From positions 62,001 through 126,000 of the forward strand of contig NZ_JAAJBU010000007.1 in the NCBI RefSeq assembly GCF_011392125.1: DNA of 64,000 nt. Reading direction: 5' to 3'. The notes beneath the pieces are model-generated. The model was not told the origin of the DNA. It did not search any database and saw only the letters and a program-made list of their open reading frames with translations. The translations under genes and the position numbers were made by a program. Of the stretch, positions 62,452 to 64,000 are shown in pieces. Every line of letters starts with the position of its first letter. The stretch's first letter is position 1. This DNA is from Flavobacterium lotistagni. GTDB taxonomy: Bacteria; Bacteroidota; Bacteroidia; Flavobacteriales; Flavobacteriaceae.

Positions 62452-64000
62452 ATGGACCAAATCAAAATACTCTGGGTCGATGACGAAATCGATTTGCTCA
62501 AACCGCACATTTTATTTTTAGAGAAAAAAGACTATCGCGTGACCACTTGCAACAATGGCCGCGATGCCGTAGACATCTTCGAACAAGGCAATTTCGACAT
62601 TGTGTTCCTCGACGAAAACATGCCTGGAATGAGTGGTCTCGAAACCTTGTCAGAAATCAAGGAAAAAAAATCGTCGACGCCGGTGATCATGATTACCAAA
62701 AGCGAGGAAGAGTATATTATGGAGGAAGCCATCGGTTCTAAAATCGCCGATTATTTGATTAAACCCGTGAACCCGAACCAAATTTTGCTGAGCATCAAAA
62801 AAAACCTCGACCATTCACGCTTGATCTCTGAAAAAACGACACTCGACTACCAGAAAGAATTCCGCAAAATTGCGATGGAAATGGCCATGGTCAACTCGTA
62901 TGAAGAATGGATTGAATGTTATCGGAAACTACTGTTTTGGGAACTCGAACTCGAAAACATCCAAGACCAAAGCATGATCGAAATTCTTGAGTCGCAGAAA
63001 GTTGAAGCCAATATGCAGTTCGGGAAATTCATCGAAAAAAACTATAAAGATTGGTATGTGCCCAAAGCTGATAAGCCGATTCTCTCGCACAATTTGTTCC
63101 GCGAATTGGTGGTGCCTGAAATCACCAAAAAAGACCGTCCGATTTTGTTTGTGGTCATCGACAACTTGCGATACGACCAGTGGAAAGCTATTGAATATGT
63201 GGTCGCCAACCATTACAAACTCGAGAAAGAAGTGCCTTACTACGCGATTCTTCCAACGGCGACCCAATATGCCCGAAACGCTATTTTTTCAGGATTAACG
63301 CCACTGGAAATGGAAAAGCAATTTCCGCAATACTGGAAAAACGACGTCGATGAAGGCGGAAAGAATTTACATGAAGCAGAATTTCTAACCGCGCACCTTA
63401 AACGACTGGGTTTGAATATCAAACAGGAATATTTTAAAATCACAAATTTAGCCAACGGAAAAAAACTAGCTGAGAATTTCCGCGCTTTGAAAGACAACGA
63501 TTTGGTCACCGTAGTGTATAATTTCGTCGATATGCTTTCCCACGCCAAAACAGAAATGGATGTGGTCAAAGAACTCGCCTCAGACGATAAAGCTTATCGC
63601 TCGCTCACTTTAAGTTGGTTCCGGAATTCGCCGCTGCTGGAAATCATTCAGCAAGCACAAAAACTCGGTTTCAAACTCATTATCACTACCGATCACGGCA
63701 CCATTAACGTGAAAAATCCGTCGAAAGTAATTGGCGATAAAAACACGAGTTTAAACCTGCGCTACAAAACCGGCCGAAGCCTCACTTACGAAGACCGCGA
63801 TGTGTATGCCATTCGAGACCCGAAATCAGTAGGGTTGCCGGCTATCAACATGAGCAGTTCTTACATTTTTGCCAAGAACGACTACTTTCTGGCTTATGTG
63901 AACAACTACAATCATTACGTGAGTTATTACCGCAACACTTACCAGCATGGCGGCATTTCACTTGAGGAAATGATTGTGCCTTTGTTGGTTTTTAATCCGA
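62452..64000 (+). CDS. porX: T9SS regulator PorX (response regulator with PglZ domain), 3' end outside window
   Basis: The 516 visible residues contain a receiver domain (D10/D11, phosphoacceptor in FLDENMPGMSG, YLIKPVNPN lysine) and a PglZ/alkaline-phosphatase-like domain with LFVVIDNLRYDQWK, ILPTATQYARNAIFSGL, YNFVDMLSHAK and IITTDHGTINV, which are typical metal-binding motifs. PorX with the PorY kinase controls T9SS genes and, in characterised PorX, has phosphodiesterase-type activity. The length fits almost complete PorX (about 515-525 residues), so only the last residues are missing. The 211 bp between this gene and the divergent membrane-protein gene shows no recognisable promoter. Confidence 0.94.
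   Translation, partial: MDQIKILWVDDEIDLLKPHILFLEKKDYRVTTCNNGRDAVDIFEQGNFDIVFLDENMPGMSGLETLSEIKEKKSSTPVIMITKSEEEYIMEEAIGSKIADYLIKPVNPNQILLSIKKNLDHSRLISEKTTLDYQKEFRKIAMEMAMVNSYEEWIECYRKLLFWELELENIQDQSMIEILESQKVEANMQFGKFIEKNYKDWYVPKADKPILSHNLFRELVVPEITKKDRPILFVVIDNLRYDQWKAIEYVVANHYKLEKEVPYYAILPTATQYARNAIFSGLTPLEMEKQFPQYWKNDVDEGGKNLHEAEFLTAHLKRLGLNIKQEYFKITNLANGKKLAENFRALKDNDLVTVVYNFVDMLSHAKTEMDVVKELASDDKAYRSLTLSWFRNSPLLEIIQQAQKLGFKLIITTDHGTINVKNPSKVIGDKNTSLNLRYKTGRSLTYEDRDVYAIRDPKSVGLPAINMSSSYIFAKNDYFLAYVNNYNHYVSYYRNTYQHGGISLEEMIVPLLVFNP

Overview
The window is chromosomal DNA of a Bacteroidota bacterium, most likely a Flavobacterium or a close relative in the Flavobacteriaceae. The signs are promoters of the TAnnTTTG type, two proteins with type IX secretion (T9SS) C-terminal sorting domains, the T9SS regulator PorX at the right edge, a YtxJ-type bacillithiol protein, many families typical of flavobacteria (DUF2911, DUF1684, DUF4112, DUF4199) and short dispersed intergenic repeats. 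I saw no phage, insertion sequence or CRISPR array. The only RNA gene I can support is a tRNA-Arg(ACG).

Layout. 1-9.0 kb: housekeeping genes (end of a sodium:solute symporter, DUF2911 protein, SRPBCC protein plus photolyase, HAD phosphatase, TcdA, TatD, DUF1684 protein, MFS transporter, two unknowns). 9.0-11.6 kb: a BlaI/BlaR1-type repressor and metalloprotease pair with a phased operator over its promoter. 11.8-28.2 kb: a Wzx/Wzy-type exopolysaccharide (EPS) locus: UDP-glucose dehydrogenase, a lone receiver, an initiating phosphoglycosyltransferase fused to a dead receiver, a half-length TolC-like protein, a Wzc-like co-polymerase, flippase, polymerase/ligase, a PRPP transferase-HAD fusion, four glycosyltransferases, an acyltransferase and a degenerate glycosyltransferase. 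28.3-35.1 kb, convergent with it: a tightly packed seven-gene signalling operon encoding a receiver, an H-NOX heme sensor, an HNOBA/PAS histidine kinase, a FIST (NosP-like) sensor, a second histidine kinase, an Hpt protein and a LytTR response regulator. 35.1-39.2 kb: tRNA-Arg, a large palindrome, pentapeptide-repeat and NUMOD4/HNH-type proteins, GNAT, MiaE and tandem repeats. 39.2-64 kb: TonB-type receptor, phytanoyl-CoA dioxygenase-like protein, GlyA, fumarylacetoacetase, ABC exporter, T9SS-sorted sugar dehydrogenase, several lipoproteins, ClpB, small membrane proteins, M1 aminopeptidase, a T9SS-sorted PKD protein and PorX.

Main result. All three transcription units of the EPS locus, and the signalling operon beside it, start from promoters with the same architecture: three copies of a C-N-R-M-A block spaced exactly 21 bp apart, followed 32-33 bp later by TAnnTTTG, with no recognisable -33 element. 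Alignment of the three EPS copies is ungapped over 83 bp. A 21-bp direct-repeat period is what LytTR-domain regulators use, and a LytTR regulator is the last gene of the operon. I infer a nitric-oxide (or other heme-ligand) sensing phosphorelay that activates its own operon and the neighbouring exopolysaccharide locus. The promoter pattern is read directly from the sequence; the identity of the regulator and of the signal is inference.
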